A DNA stretch of 64,000 nt from Lineus longissimus (GCF_910592395.1 NC_088314.1:13020001-13084000); one strand, 5' to 3'; positions 1-11,942 are shown, counted from the first letter of the stretch. The notes: generated by a model not told the origin, from the letters alone. A program made the numbers and translations.

Positions 1-353
1 AACCCTTAGTACCTGATTTATCAGTCGAATATGGCAAATATACTTTTTTGGTGGAAATGATCTGGAACAATCATTTATTCATATAAAGCTGGTATATATG
101 TCCATCGCACGGTAAATTTGTTTTTTAATTGAATTTTTTTGAAAATAGCCCCAAAAAGTACCCCGCCCAATATTGAAAGGGTCCATTTGAACCCTCCAAA
201 CGTAGTCGATTTGCACCGAATGCTAAATAATGTTGAGATCTATGCCCTACCAACAAAATATGATGAAATGAAAATATTCGTAATGATTTTAGCTGTAATT
301 TCAGCCATTATCTAAAGAGCCCCTTCCGCCGCCTCTTTTCTGTTATATTCCTG
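1..353. other. Unannotated flank left of the duplication
   Basis: I see no gene, RNA or clear transposon end here. The sequence is AT-rich, with a T-rich stretch near 120-140, and leads directly into the 165-bp tandem array. Confidence 0.5.
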
Positions 354-1850
354 ATGGAGACAAGTCTTCAGTGTGCTGTCCCAATCAATCAACAAGATAG
401 TCTCATAGAGATGATATTTATAGAGACACGTATTCAGTGTGCCCTCCCAATAAGTCAACAAAATGTCGCATGGAGGTGTCACTTATGGACACATGACTTT
501 CTTATCTCAATCAGACAACAAGATTGTCATAAAGAGATTCCCTTTTGGAGGCAAGTCTTCGATGTGCTGCCCCAATCAGCAAGGTGTCCTCATATAGATG
601 TCACTTATGGAAACATAGTCTTGTCTCAATCAGAATACAAGATGGTATCAACAAGATGTCCCTTTTGGAGGCAAGTTTTCAGTGTGCTCTCGAAGGGATG
701 CCACTAGAGACAGGTCTTCAATGTGCTGTCACAATCAGCCTACAAGGTGTCCGCGTACATATGTCACTTATGGAGACATGTCTTGTCTCAACCAGACAAC
801 TAGATGGTCTCAAAGACATGTCCCTTTTTGAGGCAAGTCTTTATTGTGCTGTCGAAGGGATGCCACTTATAGAGACAAGTCTTCAATGTGCTGTCACAAT
901 CAGCCAACAAGGTGTCCTCATACATATGTCACTGATGAAGACATGTCTTGTCTCAATCAGACAACTAGATGGTCTCAAAGACATGTCCCTTTTTGATGCA
1001 AGTCTTCAGTGTGCTCTCGAATGGATGTCTTTTATGGAGAAAAGTCTTCAATGTGCTGTCACAATCAGCCAACAAGGTGTCCTCATACATATGTCACTTA
1101 TGGAGTCATGTCTTCTCTCAATCAGACAACTAGATGGTCTCAAAGACGTGTCCCTTTTTGAGGCAAGTCTTTAGTGAGTTGTCGAAGGGATGCCACTTAT
1201 AGAGACAGGTCTTCAATGTGCTGTCACAATCAGCCAACAAGGTGTCATCATACATACGTCACTTATGAAGACATGTCTTGTCTCAATCAGACAACTAGAT
1301 GGTCTCAAAGACATGTCCCTTTTTGATGCAAGTCTTCAGTTTACTCTCGAATGGATGTCTTTTACGGAGACAAGTCATCAATGTGCTGTCACAATCAGCC
1401 AACAAGGTGTCCTCATACAGATGTCACTCTTGGAGACTTGTCTTGTCCAATCAGACAACAAGATGGTCTCATAGAGATGTCCTTTATGGACGCATATCTT
1501 CAGTGTGCGTGCTGCACCGAACAGACAACAAGGTGGTCTCATTGAGATGTCACTTATGGAGACTATGGTGTGCTGTCCTGATCAGACAAAAAGGGGGTCT
1601 CAAATGGATGTGTTCGGTGTGGTCTCAAAGGTATGTAGGCATGTCTTCAGTGTGGTGTCCCAATCGGTCAACAATATTTTCTCGTAGAGTCTAGAGCGTT
1701 CCTTATGGAGGGAAGTCTTCGGTGTGCAGTCCTAATCGGACACCAAGATGTTCTCAAAGAGATATTGCTTATGGAGCCATGTCTTGGTGTGCAGTCTTTA
1801 ACAGACAACAAGGTGGTCTCACAGAGATGTCACTGTGATACAAAGCAGAG
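354..1850 (+). repeat. Higher-order tandem array, 165-bp unit, copy A
   Basis: A marker inside the unit (GATGGTCTCAAAGAC) recurs at 803, 968, 1133 and 1298, exactly 165 bp apart, and a diverged form follows at 1461. Each 165-bp unit contains about three diverged sub-units of 50-65 bp that share AAGTCTTCAGTGTGCTGTC-like cores, so this is a higher-order repeat. Because 165 is 55 codons, long open frames run through it (545-1174 encodes a 55-residue repeating peptide). With no start context, splice sites or conserved ends I treat those frames as a by-product of the period. Confidence 0.85.
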
Positions 1851-2172
1851 TCACAGAAATGAACTTTAGCCTAGTGAAAAAGATAATAGACAAGGCGATA
1901 GATTTCAGGTCATTTAATTATTATTATCTGCTCTGCTCATTGCCCACACCAAACCCTTATTCAAGACTTTAAAATCATTAGAAGTAACAGATATACACAC
2001 TCTACTACAAATGAAGTTTCTACACAAATTTTTCAATAATTGCGATCTGGGTTACTTCATTCATGCATCAAAACAAATGACCAAATACATCCTCACAATA
2101 CTAGAAACGGGCAGAAATCAATAATCCCACGATCCCGACTTAACATTAGGAAAAAATACAATTTTTGTCACT
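1851..2172. other. Noncoding duplicated sequence
   Basis: This stretch pairs with 19870-20203 in copy B at near identity. No gene or RNA is visible. Confidence 0.5.
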
Positions 2173-2350
2173 CAGTAGAACCTCTCTATTAAGGACACCA
2201 TCGGGACTGCCAAATGCTGTCCTTAATAGAGAGGTGTCCTGATTAGAGAGGTCATATTGAATGGAAAGTACCAATTTGGGACCAAAACTAGTGTCCTTAA
2301 TAGTGAGGTTGTCCTTCATAGAGAGGTATCCGCTAAGGGAGGTTCCACTG
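2173..2350. mobile_element. Mariner-like MITE, 178 bp, only in copy A
   Basis: The ends are inverted (CAGTAGAACCTCTC and the complement of GGTTCCACTG). The interior holds several copies of a TCCTTAATAGAGAGG-type motif. Copy B at about 20203 shows the sequence without the insertion, with a TA at the junction; here TA survives on the right side only. CAGT ends with a TA target are typical of Tc1/mariner/pogo MITEs. There is no coding sequence. Confidence 0.75.
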
Positions 2351-2446
2351 TATCTTCAATTCCCTTTCTGCCTTTAAGTATCACGATAAAATTCACACTC
2401 ACAGTCTTCATTACGGCAGCAGATTAGTGCCATAAAAAATAAAATA

Positions 2447-2612
2447 TTATCTCGTTATTACGAGATCTTTTCTCGTTATTATGAGATCTTTTCTCGTTAT
2501 TACGCGATGTTATCTCGTTATTACGAGATCTTTTCTCGTTATTACGCGATCTTTTCTCGTTATTACGAGATGTTATCTCGTTATTACGAGATCTTTTCTC
2601 GTTATTACGAGA
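2447..2612. repeat. Left subterminal palindrome array
   Basis: About eight units of the palindrome CTCGTTATTACGAG are separated by ATCTTT or ATGTTA, and some units end in GCGA instead of GAGA. The same units in the opposite sense lie at the right end of the element. Confidence 0.85.
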
Positions 2613-3399
2613 TGCGAAAGTGCACGCAACATCGAGGATTAAGGTCTCATTAGGGAGGTTTTTTTTTCATTCATGCGCGGCCAAGCCCTAACCGTAGTTC
2701 CTAAAATCATTGATTTCTCGGTCCTCACAGTATGTCAGCGTTGATTCAGCAGTTGTTTTGGCAAAGACATGTTTTTTTGGAGTTTCTGAAACCTAGAGCG
2801 CTACTCAATAGGCGACTAACAAGAAACTACGCATTTATACTGTTGTTGCCGACGTATGTGTACACTGAACTTGGGATGTGCGTCGGCCCCGTGTTGAAAT
2901 GCCGTCCAGTCCCAGTTGGTGCGTTTTTCGCTGATTTGTGCAAAATTCAACACATCTCAAAAGTTCAATGGTTGACCCTCGATTTTTTTTTATTTTTGTG
3001 TAGCGTAAGCAACTGTCTTTCATGGGAGAATGGTCTCTGTAAGAATTATTCAGGAAGAAATGTATAATATTTGGGGTTTTTCGTGATTGTCCGGCCCAAT
3101 TGGCAATATTGCCATTTGGGATGGTGCAGAGCTAGGAGCAAATGCGACGCTTATGATTTATTTAAAGAAATATAATGCCCGATTTAACATCCTGCAGAAT
3201 CAGGGGAATCAGGCGTTTCCAGTGATATACGATACAAATGGGTTGTCCTCATGCATTCACTTTGGAAACGCATTTTAAAATAGATGTTACGTCCTGTTAA
3301 TGGGACACGTCATCATCGCGTACATTTGGGAAAAACTCCCTAACGAGACCTAAAGCTCAGGATCGAGCGCGGGAAAGGTCCGTACCATATACCATCATC

Positions 3400-3645
3400 G
3401 CGTAATAACGAGATAACATCTCGTAATAACGAGAAAAGATCGCGTAATAACGAGAAAAGATCGCGTAATAACGAGAAAAGATCTCGTAATAACGAGATAA
3501 CATCGCGTAATAACGAGAAAAGATCTCGTAATAACGAGAAAAGATCTCGTAATAACGAGAAAAGATCGCGTAATAACGAGAAAAGATCGCGTAATAACGA
3601 GATAACATCGCGTAATAACGAGAAAAGATCTCGTAATAACGAGAT
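3400..3645. repeat. Right subterminal palindrome array
   Basis: About a dozen units of CGTAATAACGAGA(A/T)AA mirror the left array. A continuous minus-strand frame through it (3357-3608) is produced by the repeat and is not a gene. Confidence 0.85.
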
Positions 3646-4390
3646 AATATTTTATTTTTTATATTTTTTATGGCACTAATCTACTGCCGTACTTCATGAC
3701 TTCAATATGTATAAAAATCATTTACTGGGATTATACAGTTCTCGCTGTGTAATTCCACACTTTTACATAATATGTTCACACTTGAACTTTCAATATTCAC
3801 CACACATTTAATTTTGCCAAACATGATTATCATTTGTACATATGTGGCTGGGGCACTTTAGGTACATTACCACGGTGGCAATTGCAGGACAAGGGCTTTT
3901 AAAATTATGTCAGTCATTTCAAACAACTTGATCTGTCTACTACTCTCATATATAATAAGCTCAAAAGGCCCAAAAACGGTTGTTGTCAGAGAAAAATATT
4001 ACCGGTACAAGTACTTGCTGGAAATTCCTGCAGCCATTCAGTTCACTGTCATGCTGATTTCAACTTAACTCAATGAATGTTATCTTGGGACTTGAAGAAA
4101 TGTGTAATTACCCTACAACTTGGGCACTGTCATGTTTCTCAGGAAAGTCAAGTTTTTCAGATAAATGCCAGAAAAAGCCATTATCTCTCGTCAAAGGGCT
4201 CTAGTTGAGATGAGGCACGAGCGAAGAATGTAAATGTAATGGACGCCATTTTTCAAAACTTTCCAAGATTACTCAAACAAATTATTACAGAAGATGATTA
4301 ACGAGTGTCGCGTAAATGAATACGCACATTGCTTGATTACACGACACACCTCAATCTTTTATTTTAACTTTATATTCAAAACTTAAACAT

Positions 4391-4559
4391 ATGGGGCCAA
4401 ATTCATAAAGGGTGTTTAGCTTAAAACAGCGTTTAACTACTGAATAGACATTTTCTGGCCCTTGATGTGAATCTTCACAGAATATGAATAGGCCCTGAAA
4501 CTGATTAGAGAGAAGTTGTACATGTCTAACCCTTAAACGCCCTTTATGAATTTGGGCCT
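4391..4559. mobile_element. CAAATTCATAAAG-type MITE, only in copy A
   Basis: The ends are inverted: GGCCAAATTCATAAAGGG on the left and CCCTTTATGAATTTGGGCC on the right. Copy B (20918-20930) reads straight across the junction. The ends look like Harbinger-type MITEs of marine invertebrates, but the target duplication is too short to be sure. Confidence 0.75.
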
Positions 4560-4897
4560 GTGTTTCTTGCGAATGACCAATGGTGCGCAGTCAACCTCTT
4601 GAATCCCGGTGACCGACCAGTCAGTCATTTTGAAATAATGTTTTTTTCCCCAACGACCGACAGGTCGGTCTCAGTAATATTTTTATTCCCTTGAGCTGGG
4701 ACGCTATTTTATTGCTGGTTTTAGCGTGTTTGATGTACAGTAGGGTCAGTTAGAGCATGCCTGGGTAGATGGTGCCTCGTCACCGGACTTTGGTGGTTGT
4801 ATGCGGGCGCCATACATCGTGAACGTCAGACCCAATTTTCGCAACCACGTGACCACCCTGGGATCCCGTGATTTTCAAGTTTTGGGAGTCAAGAGGA

Positions 4898-5062
4898 TAA
4901 ACGCAGCAAACCAATCTAGAATGATCTGGATCGGTCAAGATCGGTCAAGATCACTGGTTCCGTGTAAATGGCCCTCACGTGTCTGCATAGGTTATGGTAT
5001 TCCAACCACTTCAAGCACTTGGTTTGGTAACAAAATTATTAAAGGACCTTAGGCATTATTAA
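4898..5062. repeat. Segment inverted relative to copy B
   Basis: This stretch matches 23577-23727 in reverse complement (shared words include TCAAGCACTTGG and GTGTCTGCA), although both flanks match in direct orientation. In copy B the inverted block is bounded by TTAA on both sides. Confidence 0.8.
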
Positions 5063-6360
5063 CCCTTTGGCTCCCGAGGCCTATGTAACGCGATGTACCG
5101 AGATTTTTTACCAGTTTTATGCAAAATAACGTAAAAATACTTTTAAATATTGTACCTCCTTCATTATGCATCCTTGATTTATAGTCATAGTTCCACCTAT
5201 TGTTGTGTATTTGGTTGAGACGGTTGTATGTGTAACGACGACAACAACGAGTAATGGCGAGGAGTTTAAGATGTCCGCGCCCACCCATGAGAGCACGTGC
5301 GATGAACATTTGTAAAGTTTGATTGATTTTGTAGCAAGCAAGGAGAAATAAACGTTGTTTTGTTTAAGAGGTTGAGGAGTTATATCAATATACAGTCCCT
5401 ACAGAACACCTATGATAAAACCCCGTGTTTTTTCAAGACCCGTGTCTTCGCCGTGTGTCAAAAAACCCGCGGCGCACTTGCACCATCAGTTGTGTTAGAT
5501 AATGATTAATAACCCCGGCGACAGGTGCGCTGTAGGTAGGGAGCTCTCCTGTGTTTCTTTCCCGTTGGAGGGGAATTTCGCATGCGCAATACCGCGGCAA
5601 CTACACCGCGCCATCTGTCGCCGGATCTTAGAACTTGCAATTGCTGTGTCTATTCAGATTCCACCTATCAAAAACCTGTGTTGAACACAGGTCTAAATTA
5701 GCCCCCGATTGGCCGCATCAAGCTCGATGGGGCTAATAGACACGGGGATTTGACACACGGGTCTATTTAGACACGACAATTCATAGGTGTAAGCGCAAAA
5801 GACACGGGGATTTGATAGGTGGAAGTACGACTAATAAAACCATACATTTTCGTAAAGCTGATTACCTTGGCTATCAATTGGCATTGTTTCTGGGTATCAA
5901 TTAGGTAAGAGGTAATCAATAATCAGTAATAATCAATATTTTTTGATTGATTTTGCTCTAATTGATTGATTTTTCTGATTTGAACAAAGTATATGGAACT
6001 GTAATTGATGCAGTTACAACCTGTTAATGATCAACGTAACTTGATTGATAACCTTTGATTGACTATTGTCTATTACTGATTGATCGAATAATACAACATA
6101 ATATTAATTTATATGCTAATCAGTTCTTGTACTGTGACGCTGCACAAGCGCCAATCAAACTGCAGCGCCCTCTGTAAACTATGAATGAAACTAAATCTAG
6201 TCTTCTGCAGATCACCAGGGACACGAATACACTGTACAATAGCGTCTAACGTGTACCGAGAGTTCTATACTAAAGCATTAGTATAGGGACGATATATCGT
6301 ACCGCCTACGCGAGACAAAATACAGGGACGATATATCGTCCCCTCTAGGGAGGCGAGGGG
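5063..6360. mobile_element. piggyBac-like non-autonomous element, 1,298 bp
   Basis: TTAA target duplications lie at 5059-5062 and 6361-6364. The terminal inverted repeats start CCCTTTGGCTCCCGAGG and CCCCTCGCCTCCCTAG; CCC-starting ends with TTAA are the piggyBac signature. No transposase is encoded. The element carries a nested MITE (5407-5821) and a stretch rich in TTGATTGATT near 5900-6060. Copy B lacks the whole element. Confidence 0.85.
5407..5821. mobile_element. Nested MITE, CACCTAT ends
   Basis: The ends CACCTATGATAAAACCCCGTG and CACGGGGATTTGATAGGTG are inverted repeats. A 3-bp direct repeat GAA flanks them at 5404-5406 and 5822-5824. The interior contains further ACACGG/CCGTGT repeats. 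It has no coding capacity; the superfamily is unknown, with a 3-bp duplication compatible with Harbinger or CACTA. Confidence 0.65.
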
Positions 6361-6364
6361 TTAA

Positions 6365-9300
6365 GGGCAATATTACCCAGCTGTCCGCTGCCCAGTCACC
6401 TCCTGTTCTACATAAGTAGTTTCCATCAACAAATTGCACAAAAAAAGGAAAAATTCCAAAGACTGAATTATCGCGCTTTTCTGATGTTGACCCATTTAGC
6501 TCTCCAAGCAGTGACCCTTTTCACGTGGAACAGTGCACGAGTAAGGCGTTTCCTGGAGTTAGGACCTACCCTGTGACGTCTTGGTACTGATATTATGACG
6601 GGAAAGGTATTTCGTGCCAGGACTTATGCTACCAGAAATAATGAATAACACGTTAAGAGCTGAAACAAAATGGCTAAAGCATCAAACATGATTGGAGATT
6701 GGAAAAATAGTTTATAGGTGAACCAGAGGAAGAACAAAAATACTGCAATAACAAGAGCAACGCAGGGCGTAGCATATGCCCCGGTGAGCACTTTGAGTTG
6801 GTGTATTAGGAAAGTGAAGTGTTTTTCAGACAACCCCGGGCAGCTGGTGTCATAGCTGACTAGGTTTAGTTGACATTGTGAAAGAGTTATTGGTCTGTAA
6901 TGCCCGCTGTGCACGTTATCTTTTTCTACTCACATAAAAAGTTACATGGTTATTACTCAAAGCGTTCTTGTTAAAATGAGAGGAAACGAAAAGTTTACAG
7001 ACGCCTGACGCCTACCGGCTGACGGACATTGGTAAAACATAATGCCTCCGCAATGCTTTACGCATTGGCGGGGGCATAACAAGCTGCCTATTACTTTAGA
7101 GTCACACTCCACCAAAAAACATCGATGAAACCCCAGTAAAAACAGTAGTAATAGAAGATTCAGCAGAAAGCATCTAAAATTGTTTGGGTAGACACCTGCG
7201 ATATAAATTAAAACTGACCACATTCGGCATTTAAATCAACTGTTCTAGGATAGGAACAAACGTCTTGGCGCCAAAACCCGATGTTGGCGAAAATGACATA
7301 ATATCATGTAAAATCCAAGGAAGACATCAAGGAATCGCCTACGAGTGGGCACCTGCAAAAATGTCAGTTGCAGCAGAAACTAGTCTAATCCAGAACGTGT
7401 GTAATCCATTTGTGACTGTGTAATTCACTATGAAATAAATCCTTAATCCAATGTTTCCGTTTCTTCCATGCACCGACACTGCCTCAAGAATATTTCCGCC
7501 TCAATTTTGTTAAGTCCCTCGCATTGTTGTACTAAACAAATCATAGCCTGGAAAATCAAATTATAAAATTTCATCTATGATGTGATGATAATGCTTTACT
7601 TTGATAACAAATTAAGTGTATAATAAGAATGCAGTGGACAATCAAGTGACATATTTTCGTGTTTCCCAACAAAATCAGCCCAAATAACGATAATAACAAG
7701 GAGTTTTATATGGCGCTTTAAAAGAGCTTTCATTACCCAGCCTATCCAGAAGGTAAGAGTTACAACGTGGCACATGCCGGGTATCGAAGCCAGGACCTCC
7801 CGATCACAATGTTGATGCTCAAACGTTGTGCCACTGCGTTCCTCTGAGCACAAATTATTCCATATGCCTGAAAATGTACCCATCTCTGTACGTAGGTCTT
7901 TTATTGTTTCATGACTATCCACAGGATAATGCATGAAGTGATTCAAAATTATCTCTAGGCACTGTATTTGGTTGCAGCCGGTCAGTTTAACCCAATTCGC
8001 TTCAAGTTTCTCGCCTGTCATGTGCTGTACTTTCATGGAGAGATACCATCAATAAGGCTGACCATTTGTCAAATTTCAGACCCACCTCTGGCTCACGGAC
8101 ATTCATCATGGTTTTCATCTCTGTCTGCGGCAACTCATCCTACAAGAAGTTTATGATGGCCTCCATCTGAAATAACATAACATTTGTCAAATGAAAGGTA
8201 TCAAATTGCTGTTTGCTGTGCAAATTGTCCGTGACGAAGTCGGAAGATGAACTGATGGAGAAGACATGAATGGTTAAAAGGCAATTTAAAAATTGCATGT
8301 TTCTTACCTCCCAGTCCAAGATTGTTGTAAAGCTCTTCTGGCTTCTTACGAAAGGTTTCTTTACACATGTTTATCACACACTCTGCAAAAAAATAACAAT
8401 TTGAATCCTTTGAAAACATTTCGACAATCACATTCATCATAAAGACATAAGAAACGTTTCTGCGGCTGTCTAAGTGCAGACAATGACAGTCAAACCTTTT
8501 TTGCCTTTACATACCTGTAGCACGAGAAGTAAAAAGCTTTATGGACTGAATGATGCAGGAGCTGAGCTTGTGTATGAAGTTGAACTTCATCATACATGTA
8601 TGAATTTTCAGAAAAGAAGTTTGACCCAGCACAAAGCCCAACTCAGAGTCAGATGAAAAAAAGATTTTTATTCTGTTTTAACTCTTTAAATCCTTGAATT
8701 TTTTTAGTGTTTCCAAGTATTTCAGCAATTTTCACCCCAAACGACCTCCAAATGCCCCCCCCCCCCCCCCCCATGTACAAGACAGCTAATTAATTTCACT
8801 AGTATTATTTCATCAAACGGATGAAAACAAGTATATTGCATATCCCTAAACCGCCCGAAAACCAGCCTAAGTTTCATGATGGCGATGGTGTTGCTTGAGA
8901 TCAGGTACGTACTGGCAGGCAGCTAGGCTAAGAAACTAGACAAAAATCAGTGGCCGGATATCGGCCGGTTAGGACATAAAGGGTCAAATATCACATGCCA
9001 AAAAATGACAAGCAGTTTTTTTTAAAAAACGACCGATGCTATGACTTTCAATTCCAAGCGATGACAGATCAATTAAATCAAAAATTTGTATTGAAAAAGT
9101 TTGACCATCCAGTCCACGCGTTTACACTCCATCATCCATAGCCCAAAAACGATGCGGACAAATAATTTATCATGAATGGACAACAGTAGTAACAGTATTT
9201 TATTGTAAAATAAAAGGCTGTATTAAAATTTTAGTAAATACTTACGGATTTTACATTCTTCAAAACACTTGAGTGTGGGCACGAGTGGCATTAAAAACCC

Positions 9301-9605
9301 CAGGGGTGGCACGGAGGGCCTGCAATGCCACATTTAAAAAACATGAGTTACCAAGATTTGGTATCCCGATGGCGATGGATGCAATCATATTTACAAAACA
9401 AAAAGAAATACATGTAAGTGGTAGAAAAAATTTTTTGCAACTGATTTGAAACATATCTTAAACGATATGTGCTGGAGATGCCAAGCCTCTTTCATGCCGT
9501 CATTGCCATGGTGATGCTGGCCGATGCTATTGCACCCCGTCAATCAAATATCCTTTAAAAAATTGTATTACAAATTGTAAAAAATCTTGACAGTGCATCA
9601 TGCTG
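6365..9605. other. Noncoding duplicated sequence, copy A
   Basis: This region pairs with copy B 23723-29078, apart from the solo LTR and the 1.56-kb repeat element that copy B carries. Short open frames (for example 7596-8036 and 6624-6914, minus strand) recur in copy B, but I recognise no domain and see indels between copies, so I do not call genes. A poly-C run lies at 8756-8772. Confidence 0.5.
7770..7852 (-). repeat. tRNA-like SINE head (copy A)
   Basis: Read on the minus strand, the sequence has an A-box-like ACGCAGTGGCACAACG and a B-box-like CTGGCTTCGATACCC at tRNA spacing, followed by AT-rich sequence. The paralogous copy is at 25683-25770. Acceptor-stem pairing is poor, so this is more likely a tRNA-derived SINE than a functional tRNA. 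Confidence 0.5.
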
Positions 9606-10256
9606 TGCACACGTGCTACCCGCTGACCGACTTTCGAATGTCGTCTCGAGCCAATGTGCATCCTTTTCTGTGAAGATCTATTGTAAACATGGTTTGTTTT
9701 GGCGACCCTAGGTGGTGCCGGCGTATCTGGCAATACTGCAAAGGTCCTATAAATAGACGAATTCGAAGAAGTTTGTTTTGGTGCTGACCAGAGCGTGGTG
9801 TCCCTAGGCATTGTCCAAAGTCAGCTAAGGCCTTCTGACGAGTGACATGTTCTGGGTGTGCGCACTCATTGTTTAAATTGTTTTGGAGCCGATTCCTCTT
9901 CTTCAAACAGGCCTATCTGGATGAACACACTCCCTCAAGTGCATGCACACAGTCCCTTCACTGCCACAACCTTCTAGTTTCTACCAAAATAACATTGCGC
10001 AATATTGTTTCACCACTAGGCCTACGCCTCGATATTTCACCAGTTACGTCATTACGTTGATAAGACGAATTCGAAGAAGTTTGCACTGACCCTTGAACAA
10101 AGGATCGCCGTGTCTCTCTAGGCACTGTCCGAAGTCGGCTTACTACGCCTTCTGACGTATTCCGAGTGTGCGCATTCGATTTGTTTTGGCACCGATTCCG
10201 TCTTCTTCGAATACGTCTATTTCCTAAGTGGTGATATATAATATAGACCTAGGCCT

Positions 10257-10402
10257 ATAGATTCATGCACTAGATTGGGAACAACGTTTACATGACGTAG
10301 TGTTGGCTGTCGTCACGTCACCATGCATTTTACATTACTGTAACGTGACGAGACGCGACGTTTTCGTAAACGTTGGTCCCAATCAAGTGCATGGATCTAT
10401 AG
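10257..10402. repeat. Short foldback element
   Basis: Arms of about 33 bp (10257-10290 and 10368-10402) are inverted repeats with a few mismatches, sharing ATAGAT(T/C)CATGCACT and ATTGGGA(A/C)CAACGTTT. The loop is about 78 bp. It is probably a small MITE; no target duplication is evident. Confidence 0.65.
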
Positions 10403-10929
10403 TACCGATATATATAGTATGCACTCCATGACGTGTTGGCAATACAATATCATGATGGACGCACACTCCACAGAGAGTAAGAGTAAGACTGAGCTGAGAG
10501 TGACACTAGGCTTACACGTACACAGACATGATGAAGCCTGTAGCCTGAACGCCTAGACTGCACACACTCGACAGTGCATCGATTGCATGAATGATGGTCT
10601 GTACTCTGTCACTGTGGTACGGGGCGGTAGGCCTACGAGTAAGCGTCTTTTTCTCACAGAATCAACGAAAAAAACTTGTTCGTCTTCTACAATACTTTTC
10701 CCTAAATCATCCAGACCGTAAAGCAATAATATTTACCGATTGCATGATGGCGAACAGCAATCCCAACGCTAGTATTTCGGAACAAACTACTCATGCTAGT
10801 ATAACCGCAGCAAAAGCACGAAAAGCAGCGACAAGACAGTGTCCAAACGCAAGGGAAATCGTCGTTAATTTGTAAAGTACGCCCTCTCGCGGAGAACGAC
10901 TGACCCCGTCTTGGCCATTCCAATGTTAG
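10403..10929. other. Unannotated stretch beyond copy A
   Basis: An open frame at 10591-10875 (+) follows a possible splice acceptor (TTTTTCTCACAG near 10660). It ends in a lysine/alanine-rich segment that I do not recognise. I see no other feature. Confidence 0.35.
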
Positions 10930-11108
10930 TGCCCTAACAGACATGTCTTGTCTCAATCCGACAACTAGATGGTCTCAAAGACATGTCCCTTTTTGAGGCA
11001 AGTCTTCAGTGTGCTCTCGAATGGATGTCTTATGGAGACAAGTCTTCAATGTGCTGTCACAATCAGCCAACAAGGTGTCCTCATACATATGTCACTTATG
11101 GAGACATG
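10930..11108 (+). repeat. Third fragment of the 165-bp array
   Basis: About one unit of the array seen at 354-1850 and 19125-19875, starting at ACATGTCTTGTCTCAATC. It lies about 0.8 kb left of the BEL element, while the next array begins directly at that element's other edge. Confidence 0.85.
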
Positions 11109-11942
11109 TTGGTTATTAACTCACACAACGAAGTGAGTGTAATGGTTACGTATGTGTATAAAGTGTAAACAAAATTCATACATGTATATCCATCATGTCC
11201 ATCGAATCTGAAAAAATTTGTGCAGACCCATGACAGTTCCGGTTCCGGTACAGTTTGTTGCATTCCATACGGGCCGCGCTTGCCGATCCTGCTTTCACGA
11301 CGCACCGCAACCACAGTTACCATGATTCCCGTTGTCGACGCAATTATTTCATGACGTCATGAGCCATTGACCAATCACGCAAGTAGATTTATTCACACCG
11401 GCGCCACTGTCTTGAAGTGTATCTAAAAATCGTCTGCTACGGCGGAGACAGTTGTGACATTTCATTGCAGACGAAGTAAACGTCCTCTTCTTCTCGATTT
11501 ACGTACTTTACTTCAAAAAGTCAGTTTTAACACTACTGCACAAATATAGAGTGGTCTTAAAGTTCCATTTGGATAGAGATTTGACGGACTGATTTGGAAA
11601 TTCATTCCAACCATGCAACTGTTTCAGAAATGAGAAAAAGCTCCTGGGTGTCATGACATGCATTCAATTATTATTTCACCACAAAGAGCTGCTTCTTTCA
11701 GCAGATATGAGACAGCTACCGGGGCGGGGACTATTTCTTTATGGGGCCTTATTGTTCAGCGTCTCCAAGGAATTCTATTTTTAGAGTCCAATGGGGGGGG
11801 GGGGGCCTCCCCCCAATGTACTGACTAAAACCTGTCACTTTCAGAGAACGGGGGAGGGGGTTTGGGGGACTCATCCCCCAATGTACTGGCTATATATGTC
11901 AGAAGGACAGTTGTGTGAGTTCACTAGAGATTGCTCTTTACA
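11109..11942. other. Unannotated stretch left of the BEL element
   Basis: I see no gene. Two imperfect copies of a G-rich/CCCCCCAATGTACTG motif occur at 11790-11825 and 11850-11890. Confidence 0.4.

Larger units (their letters stand above)
2412..3691. mobile_element. 1,280-bp TACGG-ended element with palindrome arrays
   Basis: Terminal inverted repeats begin TACGGCAG(C/T)AGATTAGTG and extend beyond 40 bp. A perfect 6-bp target duplication CTTCAT lies at 2406-2411 and 3692-3697, and copy B (20231-20252) carries the empty site with one mismatch. Just inside each end is an array of palindromic units, CTCGTTATTACGAG alternating with CTCGTTATTACGCGA, at about 2447-2612 and 3400-3645. The middle 0.8 kb has no recognisable transposase. 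Six-bp duplications and TAYGG ends resemble the IS3EU superfamily as I remember it, so the superfamily name is tentative. Confidence 0.85.
354..10085 (+). repeat. Segmental duplication, copy A
   Basis: This block is repeated in the same orientation at 19125-30525. Matching stretches include 1840-2172 with 19865-20203, 3692-4390 with 20236-20920, 4566-4868 with 22627-22868 plus 23502-23570, 6361-9000 with 23720-26930, 9020-9605 with 28497-29078 and 9606-10085 with 30064-30525. Identity is high by eye, with scattered substitutions and short indels. The copies are interrupted by different transposons, which are listed separately. Confidence 0.9.

Noticed and set aside
545-1174. 209-codon open frame in the 165-bp array as a gene
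   Set aside because: The period is a multiple of three, so one stop-free unit keeps the frame open. There is no domain, splice structure or conserved terminus, and copies differ in length.
3357-3608. Repetitive frame encoding SRYYAIF-like units
   Set aside because: It is the translation of the palindrome array at the right end of the 1,280-bp element.
2447-3645. Palindrome arrays as CRISPR
   Set aside because: Spacers are constant (ATCTTT, ATGTTA) rather than unique, arrays are inverted relative to each other at element ends, and the genome is eukaryotic.
7596-8036. 146-codon minus-strand frame, present in both duplication copies (25510-25950)
   Set aside because: It overlaps the tRNA-like SINE and its differences between copies do not favour synonymous sites by eye. 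No domain is recognisable.
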